NCBI GenBank assembly: GCA_963753245.1
Contig: CAVWBK010000010.1
Span: 46,395-110,394, forward strand
DNA length: 64,000 nucleotides
Direction of reading: 5' to 3'
From: VRUE01 sp963753245
Lineage (GTDB): Bacteria > Actinomycetota > Thermoleophilia > Solirubrobacterales > 70-9
In this document: in pieces, positions 27,231 through 35,356 of the stretch
Numbering within the stretch: the first letter of the stretch is position 1
Layout: the number at the start of each line of letters is the position of its first letter
The notes under the pieces: model-generated
Seen by the model: the letters and a program-made list of their open reading frames with translations, nothing else
Told to the model about the DNA's origin: nothing
The model's database searches: none
Translations under genes and position numbers: made by a program

Positions 27231-28283
27231 ATGATGCGCTCAATAGCCCCCTTCTGCCTCGCGCTGCTCGGCCTCTGCGGCGCCGTTGCGGCGCCCGCGC
27301 AGGCAAAGCCGCCCCCCCAGCCGCTCTACTGGGGCGCCCAGATCGGCAACCAGCTGACCGGCGAAGCGGCTCCCTGGGACCTGGGGGCCCTGCACAGCTT
27401 CGAAGCCACCGCGGGCAAGCCGCTCTCGCTGGTCTCCTTCTCCTCGCCCTTTGCCGAATGCTCTTCGGCCCAGTGCACCTTCATCCACTTCCCCCTCACG
27501 CCGATAGAAAACGCCCGCAACTACGGCGCCATCCCCTTCTTCAGCTGGAGCTCCTCGGCGACCCCCGAAGCCTCCCACCAGCACTACTTCCGCCTCGCCA
27601 ACATCATCAACGGCCGCTTCGATCCCTTCATCCGCGAATTCGCCGAAGAAGCGCGCGAATGGGGCCACCCCTTCTTCCTGCGTTTTGACTGGGAGATGAA
27701 CGGCTTCTGGTTCCCCTGGTCTGAAGGGGTCAACAGCAACAAGCCCGGCGAATACGTCGCCGCCTGGCGCCACGTGCACCGCATCTTCACCTCGGTTGGC
27801 GCCACCAATGCGACCTGGGTCTGGTGCCCCAACGTCGACTTCACCCGCAAGCTGATCCCCCTCAACAAGGTCTACCCCGGATCGGCATACGTCAACTGGA
27901 CCTGCCTCGACGGCTTCAACTGGGGCAAGCGCTCCGACTCGGCCGGCTGGCAGAACTTCAACCAGGTCTTTCACGAAACCTACAAGCGGGTGCTGAAGAT
28001 CGCCCCCCACAAGCCGTTGGCGATCGGCGAGGTCGCCTCGAATGAGATCGGCGGCTCCAAGCCCAACTGGATCTCCAACATGCTGAAGCTGGTTCCCGGT
28101 CAGTACCGCAAGATCCGCGCCTTGCTCTGGTTCGACGTCAAGGACCGCAACACCCACTGGCCGCTGGAGAGCTCAGCCGCGGCCGGCAACGCCTTTGCCA
28201 GAGGCATACAACGCAGCGTCTACCGACCAAATGAATTCGGCGCGGCCGCGAGCAGCCCGATCCAGCCGCCCTCCTGGGGCTAG
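27231..28283 (+). CDS. Secreted GH26-like glycoside hydrolase, copy 5
   Basis: 350 residues, the shortest copy and essentially signal peptide plus catalytic domain. Signal about 1-25 (FCLALLGLCGAVAAPAQAK), catalytic domain from about 32 (LYWGAQIGNQLTG). Glu155 (LRFDWEMNGFWFPW) and Glu267 (LAIGEVASNE) are the predicted catalytic residues, 112 apart. Only 43 bp separate it from copy 4, and these contain a small ACCCC/GGGGT hairpin (about 27211-27220). It ends in a terminator stem shared with pckG. Confidence 0.82.
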   Translation: MMRSIAPFCLALLGLCGAVAAPAQAKPPPQPLYWGAQIGNQLTGEAAPWDLGALHSFEATAGKPLSLVSFSSPFAECSSAQCTFIHFPLTPIENARNYGAIPFFSWSSSATPEASHQHYFRLANIINGRFDPFIREFAEEAREWGHPFFLRFDWEMNGFWFPWSEGVNSNKPGEYVAAWRHVHRIFTSVGATNATWVWCPNVDFTRKLIPLNKVYPGSAYVNWTCLDGFNWGKRSDSAGWQNFNQVFHETYKRVLKIAPHKPLAIGEVASNEIGGSKPNWISNMLKLVPGQYRKIRALLWFDVKDRNTHWPLESSAAAGNAFARGIQRSVYRPNEFGAAASSPIQPPSWG

Positions 28284-28307
28284 CCCGCCCTTCGGGGGCG
28301 CCTAGCC
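28278..28307. terminator. Bidirectional hairpin between GH26 copy 5 and pckG
   Basis: Stem GGCTAG/CTAGCC (28278-28283 with 28302-28307) continues after a small internal loop as CGCCC/GGGCG closing on TTCGG. Both stop codons of the convergent genes lie inside the outer stem. No strong T-run follows in either direction, so it is a weak but symmetric terminator candidate. Confidence 0.5.
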
Positions 28308-30110
28308 CAGGCGCGCTTCAAGCGCCTCGAGCTGGGCGCTGACCTCCGCCGGCAGGCGCTCGCCAAAGCGAGCCAGATGCTCCTTTAGCTGAGGCAGTTG
28401 CTGCCTGACCAACTCGGTGTCGACGGTCAGTAGCTCGGCCATCGCCTCGGGCGTGATGGTCATGCCCTCGGTGTTGATCGCACCCTCGGCCGGCAGTCGC
28501 CCGACCGCGGTCTCGACCGCCTCGGCGGTTCCCTCGCAGCGGCGGAAGACCCACTCCAAGACGCGGCTGTTCTCGCCGAATCCCGGCCAGAGGAATTTTC
28601 CATCGGCGTCTTTGCGAAACCAGTTGACGTAGAAGACGCGCGGCGGGATCGCTCCCTCGCCCTTGCCGGCCTTCAGCCAGTGGGCGAAGTAGTCGCCCAT
28701 GTTGTAGCCGCAGAAGGGCAGCATCGCCATCGGGTCAAAGCGCAGCTTGCCGACCTCCCCGGCGGCGGCGGCCGTCGTCTCAGAGGACATTGTCGCGCCC
28801 ATGAAGACGGCGTGGTCCCAATCGAAGGCTTCCTGCACCAGCGGCACGACGGTCGCCCGTCGCCCGCCGAAGAGGAAGGCGTCGATCGGCACGCCGGCGG
28901 GGTCCTCCCACTCGGCCGCGATCGAGGGGCACTGCGCCGCGGGGGTGGTGAAGCGCGCGTTTGGGTGGGCGGCCGGCTGATCTGAGTCGGGGGTCCAGTC
29001 GTTGCCGTGCCAATCGGTGACGTGATCGGGGGCCTCGCCGGTCATCCCCTCCCACCAGATGTCGCCGTCGTCGGTCTTGGCGCAGTTGGTGAAGATCGAG
29101 TTGCGCTCGATCGTGTCCATCGCGTTGGGGTTGGTTTTGTGGCTGGTGTTGGGGGCGACGCCGAAAAAGCCTGCCTCGGGGTTGACCGCATAAAGGCGCC
29201 CGTCCTCGCCGAACTTCATCCAGGCGATGTCATCGCCGACCGTCTCGAGCTTCCAGTCGGGCAGGGTCGGGACCAGCATCGCCAGGTTGGTCTTGCCGCA
29301 GGCCGAGGGGAAGGCCCCGGTCACGTATTTGACGACGCCCTCAGGCGAGGTCAATTTGAGAATCAGCATGTGCTCGGCGAGCCAGCCCTCATCGCGGGCC
29401 ATCGCCGAGGCGATCCGCAGCGCGAAGCACTTCTTGCCGAGCAGCGCGTTGCCGCCATAGCCGGAGCCAAAAGACCAGATTTCGCGCGTCTCGGGGTAGT
29501 GGACGATGTACTTGTTGTCGGCATTGCAGGGCCAGGCGACGTCTTCCTGAGCGGCGCTCAGCGGCATCCCGACCGAGTGCACGCAGGGCACGAACTCACC
29601 GTCTGAACCGAGCACATCGAGCGCGCCGGTGCCCATCCGGGTCATGATCCGCATCGAGACGGCAACGTAGGGAGAGTCGGTGAGCTGCACGCCGATGTGG
29701 GCGATCGAGGAGCCCAGCGGCCCCATCGAGAAGGGCACCACATACATCGTGCGGCCCTTCATGCAGCCCTTGAACAGTTCGCCGAGCATCTCGCGCATCT
29801 CGGCCGGGTCACGCCAGTTGTTGGTCGGCCCGGCGCTGTCCTCGCTCTCCGAGCAGATGAAGGTGCGATCCTCGACCCGGGCGACATCGGCGGGGTCAGA
29901 GAGGGCGAGATAGGAATTCGGCCGCTTCGCCTCCGAGAGGCGCTCGAAGGTGCCCGCTTCGACCAGCGCCTGGGCGAGGGAGTCGTACTCCTCCGCAGAG
30001 CCATCGCACCAGTGGATGGCGTCGGGCTGGGTCAGGTTTGCGATCTCCCCGACCCAGTCGAGGAGCTTTGCGTGCGTGGTCGGCGCTGTGGCCGCAGTGG
30101 GTTGGCTCAT
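28302..30110 (-). CDS. pckG: Phosphoenolpyruvate carboxykinase (GTP)
   Basis: 602 residues from ATG at 30110 (three further residues if 30119 is used). Catalyses oxaloacetate + GTP to PEP + GDP + CO2, linking the TCA cycle to gluconeogenesis. The nucleotide-binding loop FPSACGKTNLAM has the reactive Cys typical of the GTP class. Other conserved blocks are NPEAGFFGVAPNTSHKTNPN and FGGRRATVVPLV. Length fits the GTP-dependent family (about 600). Downstream of, and probably co-transcribed with, the small lipoprotein gene. Convergent with the GH26 array. Confidence 0.97.
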   Translation of the reverse strand: MSQPTAATAPTTHAKLLDWVGEIANLTQPDAIHWCDGSAEEYDSLAQALVEAGTFERLSEAKRPNSYLALSDPADVARVEDRTFICSESEDSAGPTNNWRDPAEMREMLGELFKGCMKGRTMYVVPFSMGPLGSSIAHIGVQLTDSPYVAVSMRIMTRMGTGALDVLGSDGEFVPCVHSVGMPLSAAQEDVAWPCNADNKYIVHYPETREIWSFGSGYGGNALLGKKCFALRIASAMARDEGWLAEHMLILKLTSPEGVVKYVTGAFPSACGKTNLAMLVPTLPDWKLETVGDDIAWMKFGEDGRLYAVNPEAGFFGVAPNTSHKTNPNAMDTIERNSIFTNCAKTDDGDIWWEGMTGEAPDHVTDWHGNDWTPDSDQPAAHPNARFTTPAAQCPSIAAEWEDPAGVPIDAFLFGGRRATVVPLVQEAFDWDHAVFMGATMSSETTAAAAGEVGKLRFDPMAMLPFCGYNMGDYFAHWLKAGKGEGAIPPRVFYVNWFRKDADGKFLWPGFGENSRVLEWVFRRCEGTAEAVETAVGRLPAEGAINTEGMTITPEAMAELLTVDTELVRQQLPQLKEHLARFGERLPAEVSAQLEALEARLG

Positions 30111-30120
30111 TGGCTGCACT

Positions 30121-30408
30121 TTACTTCTTGGGGCTGAGGGAGACGACTCCGTAGTCGGCTTCCTCGTTTAGGAATTCGAGCTTGACGACTTCTCTCTTGC
30201 CGCTCTTGAGAACGATTTCGCAACTGAATTTCTTTTTCTTTTCGACCTTGATGCCCGATGGGCAGCTGGCCGATTTGATCGGTTCTGAAGCCGTATTGCG
30301 CAGGTCGTGGGGCAGGGTTTCCTCGAGCTTTTGGTTGTCGAGCACGGTTTCCCCGCAACCGGCCAACAGCAGGGCGCACACCGGGACCAGCGCGATCAGC
30401 ATCTTCAT
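30121..30408 (-). CDS. Small lipoprotein, DUF4333-like
   Basis: 95 residues. MKMLIALVPVCALLLAGCGE is a lipoprotein signal with lipobox LLAGC (lipidated Cys18). The mature part has one further Cys pair (SASCPSG and FSCEIV) that could form a disulfide. The spacing between the two and the LEETLPHDL element fit the DUF4333 family of actinobacterial secreted proteins. Upstream partner of pckG on the same strand. ATG at 30408 chosen since it starts the signal directly; the long open frame upstream is antisense to sucC. Function unknown. Confidence 0.75.
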   Translation of the reverse strand: MKMLIALVPVCALLLAGCGETVLDNQKLEETLPHDLRNTASEPIKSASCPSGIKVEKKKKFSCEIVLKSGKREVVKLEFLNEEADYGVVSLSPKK

Positions 30409-30465
30409 CGGCGCCAGTATCTCAAGCGCCGCCGGCGCCGCGTTGGATAGGGTTCCCCGCCGCTG

Positions 30466-31683
30466 ATGCGCTTCTACGAGTATGAGGCCCGAAAAATCGT
30501 CGAGCTGGCGGGGATTCCCGTCACCAAGTACGGATTCTGCACAACTGCGGAGCAGGCCCGCGCGGCCGCCGAGGAGATCGGTGGTCCGACCGTGATCAAG
30601 TCCCAGGTGCTGAGCGGCGGACGGATGAAGGCCGGCGGGGTCAAGTTTGCCGATACTCCCGAGCAGGCCGCCGAGCACGCCGCCGCGATCCTCGAGCTTG
30701 AGATCAACGGCCAGACGCCGCGCGGCGTCCTGGTTGACCCCAAAGCGGAGGTCAAACAGGAGTACTACGCCGGGGTGGTCTGGGACGGGACCGCAAAGCG
30801 GCCACTGATGTTGTTCAGCGACATGGGCGGGATCGACATCGAGGAGGTCGCCGAGCGCCACCCCGAACATGTCGGCCGTGGCCAGCTCAGCAACCTGATG
30901 CCGATTCCCGACTTCGAGGCCAAGCAGACGATCGCCGCGACCGGCGTCAGCGGCTCGGCGCTGAACCGCGCGACGCCGATTCTCGCCCGCCTCGCCCGCC
31001 TCTTTCGCGATCACGACATGACCCTCGCCGAGATCAACCCGCTGGCCGAGCTCACCGACGGCAGCTTCGTCGCCCTTGACGCCCACATGGAGATGGAGAA
31101 CGAGGCGGTCGGGCGCCAGAAGGCGCTCCTGCGCAAGAGCCTTGAGATCGCCGAGGAGGACACCCGCGAGACCTACGAGCCCTCCAGCTTCGAGCGCAAC
31201 GTCGCCGCGATCGACGCCGCCGATCACCGCGGCGTGATCCAGGGCAAGGATCACGGGTTTGAGGGCAACCTGGGCCTGGTGATCGGCGCCGGAGGCGGCT
31301 CACTGACGCTGACCGACGCGGTCCGCAGCCAGGGCGGCAAGCCCGCCAATTACTCCGAGATCGGCGGCAACCCCTCGGTGGCCAAGGCCTGCGGTCTGGC
31401 CAAGGAGGTGCTCGAAAAGGACGGCGTCGAGAAGATCGCCGTGATGATGTCGATCGTCTCCAACACCCGCGTGGACATCGTCGCCCGCGGCGTGATCAAG
31501 GCCTGTCTGGAGCTCGGCAAGGACCCCGGCGAGACAATCGCGATCTTCCGCATCCCCGGCGCCTGGGAGGAGGAGGGCTTCAAGATCCTCGACCGCTACG
31601 GGGTCGAGTCCTGCGACCGCTCGGTCTCGCTCTGGGAGGCGGCCGGCCGCGCGGTGGCAAAGATCCAGGGGACCCCGGCGTGA
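30466..31683 (+). CDS. sucC: Succinate-CoA ligase, beta subunit (ATP-grasp)
   Basis: 405 residues. MRFYEYEARKIVELAGIPVTK starts an ATP-grasp domain that binds nucleotide and pairs with SucD. The C-terminal ligase/CoA-binding-like domain includes GLVIGAGGGSLTLTDAV and GGNPSV. The pair makes succinyl-CoA reversibly, or in divergent members another acyl-CoA. Overlaps sucD by 4 bp (GTGA). The 57-bp gap to the divergent lipoprotein gene must carry the promoter. About 15-20 residues longer than typical SucC; substrate specificity should not be assumed. Confidence 0.88.
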   Translation: MRFYEYEARKIVELAGIPVTKYGFCTTAEQARAAAEEIGGPTVIKSQVLSGGRMKAGGVKFADTPEQAAEHAAAILELEINGQTPRGVLVDPKAEVKQEYYAGVVWDGTAKRPLMLFSDMGGIDIEEVAERHPEHVGRGQLSNLMPIPDFEAKQTIAATGVSGSALNRATPILARLARLFRDHDMTLAEINPLAELTDGSFVALDAHMEMENEAVGRQKALLRKSLEIAEEDTRETYEPSSFERNVAAIDAADHRGVIQGKDHGFEGNLGLVIGAGGGSLTLTDAVRSQGGKPANYSEIGGNPSVAKACGLAKEVLEKDGVEKIAVMMSIVSNTRVDIVARGVIKACLELGKDPGETIAIFRIPGAWEEEGFKILDRYGVESCDRSVSLWEAAGRAVAKIQGTPA

Positions 31684-32597
31684 GCATCCTGCTGAGCAAG
31701 GACACGACCTTCATCGTCCAGGGGATAACCGGCCGCGAGGCGGTCAACCTGACCCGCGAGTGCCTCGACTACGGCTCGAAGATCGTCGGCGGCGTCACCC
31801 CGGGCCGCAAGGGCCGCGAGGTGCACGGAGTGCCGGTCTTCGACACCGTCGCCCAGGCAGTCGAGAACCACGGCGGCCCAATCGATGGATCGGTCGTCAC
31901 CGTCCCCCCCGCCTTCACCAAGGACGCGGTCTTCGAGGCGATCCTCAACCAGATCAAGCTGATCGTGATCGTCACCGAGCGCATCCCGCGCGGCGACGTC
32001 GCCCAGATGGTCGAGCTGGCGAACATCGAGGGGGCGCGGATCATCGGCCCCAACTGCCTCGGCCTGATCGTCCCCGAGGTCTGCAAGATGGGTGGCATCG
32101 GCGGCCCGGCCAAAGACGCGGCGAAGGCCTACGCGGCGGGCCCGGTCGGGGTGATGAGCCGCTCAGGCGGGATGACGACCGAGATCTCCTCCTCGCTGAC
32201 CCAGGCCGGCCTCGGCGTCTCGACCGCAGTCTCGATCGGGGGCGATGCGATCATCGGCTCCACCTACGCCGAGCTGATGCCCTACTTCGAGGCCGACGAG
32301 CAGACCGAGGCGATCGTCATCTACACCGAGCCCGGCGGGCGCATGGAGGCCCAGCTCTCTGAATGGGTCAAGGACAACAACAGCCGACTGCCGATCGTCG
32401 CCTTCATGGCCGGCAAGTTCATGGACGACGACGAGATGAAGGGGATGAGCTTCGGCCACGCCGGGACGATCGTCGAGGGCAAAGAGGACACCGCGACGGA
32501 GAAGATCAGCCGCCTCGAAGCGGCAGGCATCCGCGTCGTCGAGCGGATCGACGAGATCCCCGGCGCGGTCAAGGAGAAACTGGAGGGCGAGGGGTGA
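31680..32597 (+). CDS. sucD: Succinate-CoA ligase, alpha subunit
   Basis: 305 residues. An N-terminal CoA-binding Rossmann domain (FIVQGITGREAVNL; VGGVTPGRKG) is followed by IGPNCLGLIVP and the phosphohistidine loop GMSFGHAGTIVEG, with the active-site His in GHAG. It takes the phosphoryl group during acyl-CoA formation. The loop before GHAG (KFMDDDEMKG) differs from the usual VTAPPGKRM, which may mean altered partner or substrate. GTG start overlapping sucC; it in turn overlaps the ferredoxin gene by 4 bp, so the three form one translationally coupled unit. Confidence 0.87.
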   Translation: MSILLSKDTTFIVQGITGREAVNLTRECLDYGSKIVGGVTPGRKGREVHGVPVFDTVAQAVENHGGPIDGSVVTVPPAFTKDAVFEAILNQIKLIVIVTERIPRGDVAQMVELANIEGARIIGPNCLGLIVPEVCKMGGIGGPAKDAAKAYAAGPVGVMSRSGGMTTEISSSLTQAGLGVSTAVSIGGDAIIGSTYAELMPYFEADEQTEAIVIYTEPGGRMEAQLSEWVKDNNSRLPIVAFMAGKFMDDDEMKGMSFGHAGTIVEGKEDTATEKISRLEAAGIRVVERIDEIPGAVKEKLEGEG

Positions 32598-32845
32598 GCG
32601 AGGCGCTGAACAAGGTCTTCATCGAGGTCGAGGTCGAGCTCGACGCCTCGATCGCCGGCGACACCGAGCTCGCCAAGAAGCTCGAGGAAGTCTGCCCGGT
32701 CGACATCTTCAAGGCCGGCGACTCCGGGCTCGAGATCGTCGATCGCAATCTCGATGAGTGCGTCCTTTGCCGACTCTGCATCGAAGCCGCGCCGGCGGGC
32801 GCGGTGCACGTCAAAAAGCTCTACGACGAGACCGAGCTCGCCTAA
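32594..32845 (+). CDS. Small ferredoxin-like protein, one [4Fe-4S] site
   Basis: 83 residues with GTG start overlapping the sucD stop. It contains exactly four cysteines: Cys34-Pro plus a C56-x2-C59-x2-C62 group (DECVLCRLC). That is enough for one [4Fe-4S] cluster in the pattern of short FixX-like or polyferredoxin-fragment proteins. The usual fourth Cys after the CxxCxxC group is Ala. The coupled sucC-sucD-ferredoxin order suggests a redox partner to an acyl-CoA process, possibly the downstream dehydrogenases (inference). Its stop overlaps the end of the convergent 32842 gene by 4 bp. Confidence 0.75.
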   Translation: MSEALNKVFIEVEVELDASIAGDTELAKKLEEVCPVDIFKAGDSGLEIVDRNLDECVLCRLCIEAAPAGAVHVKKLYDETELA

Positions 32846-33330
32846 CCCTCGGGGTGGGGGGCGCACCCGTTGCGGACGATGAAGTCAAGCGCCGAGAACA
32901 GATCCGCCTCGACCCGCAGGCGCTTGGTCTGACCCTGCCAGCAGCGCCCGGCGATCGCCACGGAGACGAGATAGCGCCCGGCGTCAAGACCGATGCTGAA
33001 GCTGCCTTCGCGCGCGGTCTGGTGGGCGATCACCCGTGGCGAGCCGCGGCGGCGGACCAAGACCTTGGCCTGGCCGCTGTAGAGCGGCAGTTCGGGCAAC
33101 GCCTGAGGACAGATGATCACCGCGACCGCGGCGCTCTGGGGACAGGCATAGCCCGGCTTGGGCACGCAGGGAGGCGGCTGGCAGTGCGGGATGCAGGAGG
33201 CGGCGCAGGTCCCGTCCTGGATCATGCCCTGCACGCCGGAGCCCGAAGCGGGGGAGGAGGAGGAGGAGGAGGCGCCGAGCAGCAGGGCGAGAGCGCTGAG
33301 GAGAAGGGCCATGATCGGCTTTCGCGCCAT
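32842..33330 (-). CDS. Secreted protein with carboxypeptidase-regulatory-like (beta-sandwich) domain
   Basis: 162 residues from ATG at 33330 (MARKPIMALLLSALALLLGASSSS). Signal peptide, then a Ser-rich and Cys/Pro-rich segment (GTCAASCIPHCQPPPCVP) with several possible disulfides. A C-terminal beta-sandwich follows with VLVRRRGSPRVIAHQTAREGSFSIGLDAGRYLVSV, the pattern of CarboxypepD-reg/SpaA-like domains. A further ATG at 33357 is possible. Divergent from the TetR gene and sharing its control region, so it may be a TetR target. Function unknown. Confidence 0.6.
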   Translation of the reverse strand: MARKPIMALLLSALALLLGASSSSSSPASGSGVQGMIQDGTCAASCIPHCQPPPCVPKPGYACPQSAAVAVIICPQALPELPLYSGQAKVLVRRRGSPRVIAHQTAREGSFSIGLDAGRYLVSVAIAGRCWQGQTKRLRVEADLFSALDFIVRNGCAPHPEG

Positions 33331-33366
33331 CGCCCTGGAGCTACCCCGAGCGTGCATCGGTCACAC

Positions 33367-33396
33367 TTACCTATATATAAATTTATATCCGGGTAA
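33367..33396. promoter_or_regulatory. 30-bp palindrome, candidate TetR operator
   Basis: Outer arms TTACC (33367-33371) and GGTAA (33392-33396) frame a perfect 14-bp AT-only core (ATATAAATTTATAT, 33375-33388), all sharing one centre at 33381.5. It lies 12 bp before the TetR ATG at 33408 and 37 bp from the divergent start at 33330. The AT-only core stands out in this GC-rich context and may double as a -10 region. The symmetry suits a TetR dimer repressing its own gene and perhaps the neighbours. Confidence 0.6.
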
Positions 33397-33407
33397 CTTG
33401 GTTATAG

Positions 33408-34067
33408 ATGGCCTCTGTCGCGCCCCGCCGCACCCGACTCGCCCGTGCCGATCGCATCGAGCAGACGCTCAGCGTCGCCCGCTCGCTGTTCGCCGAACGG
33501 GGCTATAACGCGGTGACGATGGAGGAGCTCGCCGCCGAGGTCGGCGTCACCAAGCCGCTCCTCTACAACTACTTCGGCAACAAGGAGCACCTCTACATCG
33601 CCTGCATGGAACGCGCCGGCGATGCCCTGACGGCGACCCTCGCGGCCGCGCTGAGCACAACCAAGTCCCCCGCCGAGGCCCTGCACGCGGGGCTTCACTC
33701 CTTCTTTTCCTTCCTTGATTCCGACCGGGCCGCCTGGACGGTGCTCTTCGATGAGACCCTGCCGCGCGGCGGTGAGGTCTCGCGCCGGGTCGGCGATTAT
33801 CGCGGCCAGATCGCCGAGCTGATCGGTGAGGCGATGCTGGCCCAGATCCCGCCCGCCCGCCAGCCCGCCGCGCAGGTCGAAATCGAGGCCCTCTCGGCCA
33901 CCCTCCTGGGGGCCGCCGAGGCGCTGGCCCGCTGGTGGCTTTCAAACCAACCCTTCTCCGCCTCTGATGCGGCTGAGCTTCTGATCGCCACGGTTTCACC
34001 GGGGCTGCTCGGCCCGCGCATCGCTGCGGGCGGAGGCGACAAACGAGCGAAAGGCAACCGAAGTTGA
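33408..34067 (+). CDS. TetR-family transcriptional regulator
   Basis: 219 residues. The N-terminal helix-turn-helix is typical: RADRIEQTLSVARSLFAERGY, TMEELAAEVGVTKPLLYNYFGNKE (the recognition helix includes KPLLYNYF). The C-terminal ligand and dimer domain is helical and variable. It directly precedes the thiolase gene with a 4-bp overlap (TTGA), so it is co-transcribed with the acyl-CoA genes it probably controls. Likely ligand is an acyl-CoA, by analogy with FadR/KstR-type TetR regulators (inference). Confidence 0.9.
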   Translation: MASVAPRRTRLARADRIEQTLSVARSLFAERGYNAVTMEELAAEVGVTKPLLYNYFGNKEHLYIACMERAGDALTATLAAALSTTKSPAEALHAGLHSFFSFLDSDRAAWTVLFDETLPRGGEVSRRVGDYRGQIAELIGEAMLAQIPPARQPAAQVEIEALSATLLGAAEALARWWLSNQPFSASDAAELLIATVSPGLLGPRIAAGGGDKRAKGNRS

Positions 34068-35356
34068 TCGAGACTCCAAACCGGGTCGCCGTTTTGGGCG
34101 GCAACCGCATCCCATTCGCGCGCTCTGACAGCGCCTACTCCCACGCCTCCAACCAGGACATGCTGACCGCCGCGCTCGACGGCCTGATCGACCGTTTCGC
34201 CCTGGGGGGCGAGCGCCTCGGTGAGGTCGCCGGCGGCGCCGTACTCAAGCATTCTCGCGACCGCGACCTCGCCCGCGAGAGCGTGCTCGGCACGCGGCTG
34301 GCCGCCGAGACCCCCGCCTATGATGTCCAGCAGGCCTGCGGCACCGGCCTCGAGACCACGATCCTGATCGCCAACAAGATCGCCCTCGGCCAGATCGATG
34401 CCGGCATCGCCTGCGGGGTCGACACCACCTCCGACGCGCCGATCGCCCTCAACGAGGGCCTGCGCGAGACCCTGCTGGAGGCCAACCGGCGGCGCTCGAC
34501 CGCCGGCAAGCTGAAGGCCCTGAGCGGCATCCGGCCCGGGCATGTGGTGCCGGCGATCCCCCGCAACGAGGAGCCCCGCACCGGCCTCTCGATGGGCGAG
34601 CACTGCGCGATCATGGCCGCCGAGTGGCAGGTCGGGCGCGTCGAGCAAGACGAGCTGACCGTGGCCAGCCATCGCAACCTGGCCGCCGCCTACGAGCGCG
34701 GCTTCCTCGACGAGCTCACCACCCCCTACCTCGGCCTCGAGCGCGACCAGAACCTGCGCCCCGACTCCGAGCCCGAGAAACTGGCCAAGCTGAAGCCGGT
34801 ATTCGGCGCTGAGCAGGGGACGATGACCGCGGCCAACTCGACCCCGCTGAGCGACGGTGCCAGCGCCGTGCTACTCGGCACCGAGCAGTGGGCGAAAGAG
34901 CGCGCCCTGCCGGTCCTCGCCTACGTGACCGAGGCCCAAACCGCCGCGGTCGACCACGTCCACAAGCGCGAAGGCCTGCTGATGGCGCCGGCCTACGCGA
35001 TGCCCCGCATGCTCGAGCGGGCCGGCGTCGGCCTCGCCGAGTTCGACTACTACGAGATCCACGAGGCCTTCGCGGCCCAGGTCCTCTGCACGCTGGCGGC
35101 CTGGGAGGATGCCGAGTTCTGCAAGGAGAAGCTCGGACTCGAGCAGCCGCTGGGATCGATCGATCGCGCGAAGCTAAATGTCAACGGCGGCAGCCTGGCG
35201 GCCGGGCACCCCTTCGCCGCCACCGGCGGGCGGATCGTCGCCGGCCTCGCCAAGCAACTGCACGAAGACGGCAAGGGGCGCGGCGTAATCAGCATCTGCG
35301 CCGCCGGAGGCCAAGGGGTCGTCGCGATTCTCGAGGGCCCGGAGGGGGCGCGATGA
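34064..35356 (+). CDS. Acetyl-CoA acetyltransferase / 3-ketoacyl-CoA thiolase (FadA2-type)
   Basis: 430 residues. VAVLGGNRIPFAR at the N-terminus; the nucleophilic Cys lies in VQQACGTGLET near residue 92; the catalytic His in YEIHEAFAAQ; and the second Cys/Gly region in CAAGGQGVVAIL. NGGSLAAGHPFAATGGR is the CoA-binding Gly/His loop. Cleaves 3-ketoacyl-CoA to acetyl-CoA plus a shortened acyl-CoA, or runs in reverse. The order thiolase, FabG4-type reductase, HtdX-type dehydratase matches the Mycobacterium tuberculosis fadA2-fabG4-htdX neighbourhood. TTG start overlaps the TetR stop; 4-bp overlap with the next gene. Confidence 0.9.
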   Translation: MIETPNRVAVLGGNRIPFARSDSAYSHASNQDMLTAALDGLIDRFALGGERLGEVAGGAVLKHSRDRDLARESVLGTRLAAETPAYDVQQACGTGLETTILIANKIALGQIDAGIACGVDTTSDAPIALNEGLRETLLEANRRRSTAGKLKALSGIRPGHVVPAIPRNEEPRTGLSMGEHCAIMAAEWQVGRVEQDELTVASHRNLAAAYERGFLDELTTPYLGLERDQNLRPDSEPEKLAKLKPVFGAEQGTMTAANSTPLSDGASAVLLGTEQWAKERALPVLAYVTEAQTAAVDHVHKREGLLMAPAYAMPRMLERAGVGLAEFDYYEIHEAFAAQVLCTLAAWEDAEFCKEKLGLEQPLGSIDRAKLNVNGGSLAAGHPFAATGGRIVAGLAKQLHEDGKGRGVISICAAGGQGVVAILEGPEGAR

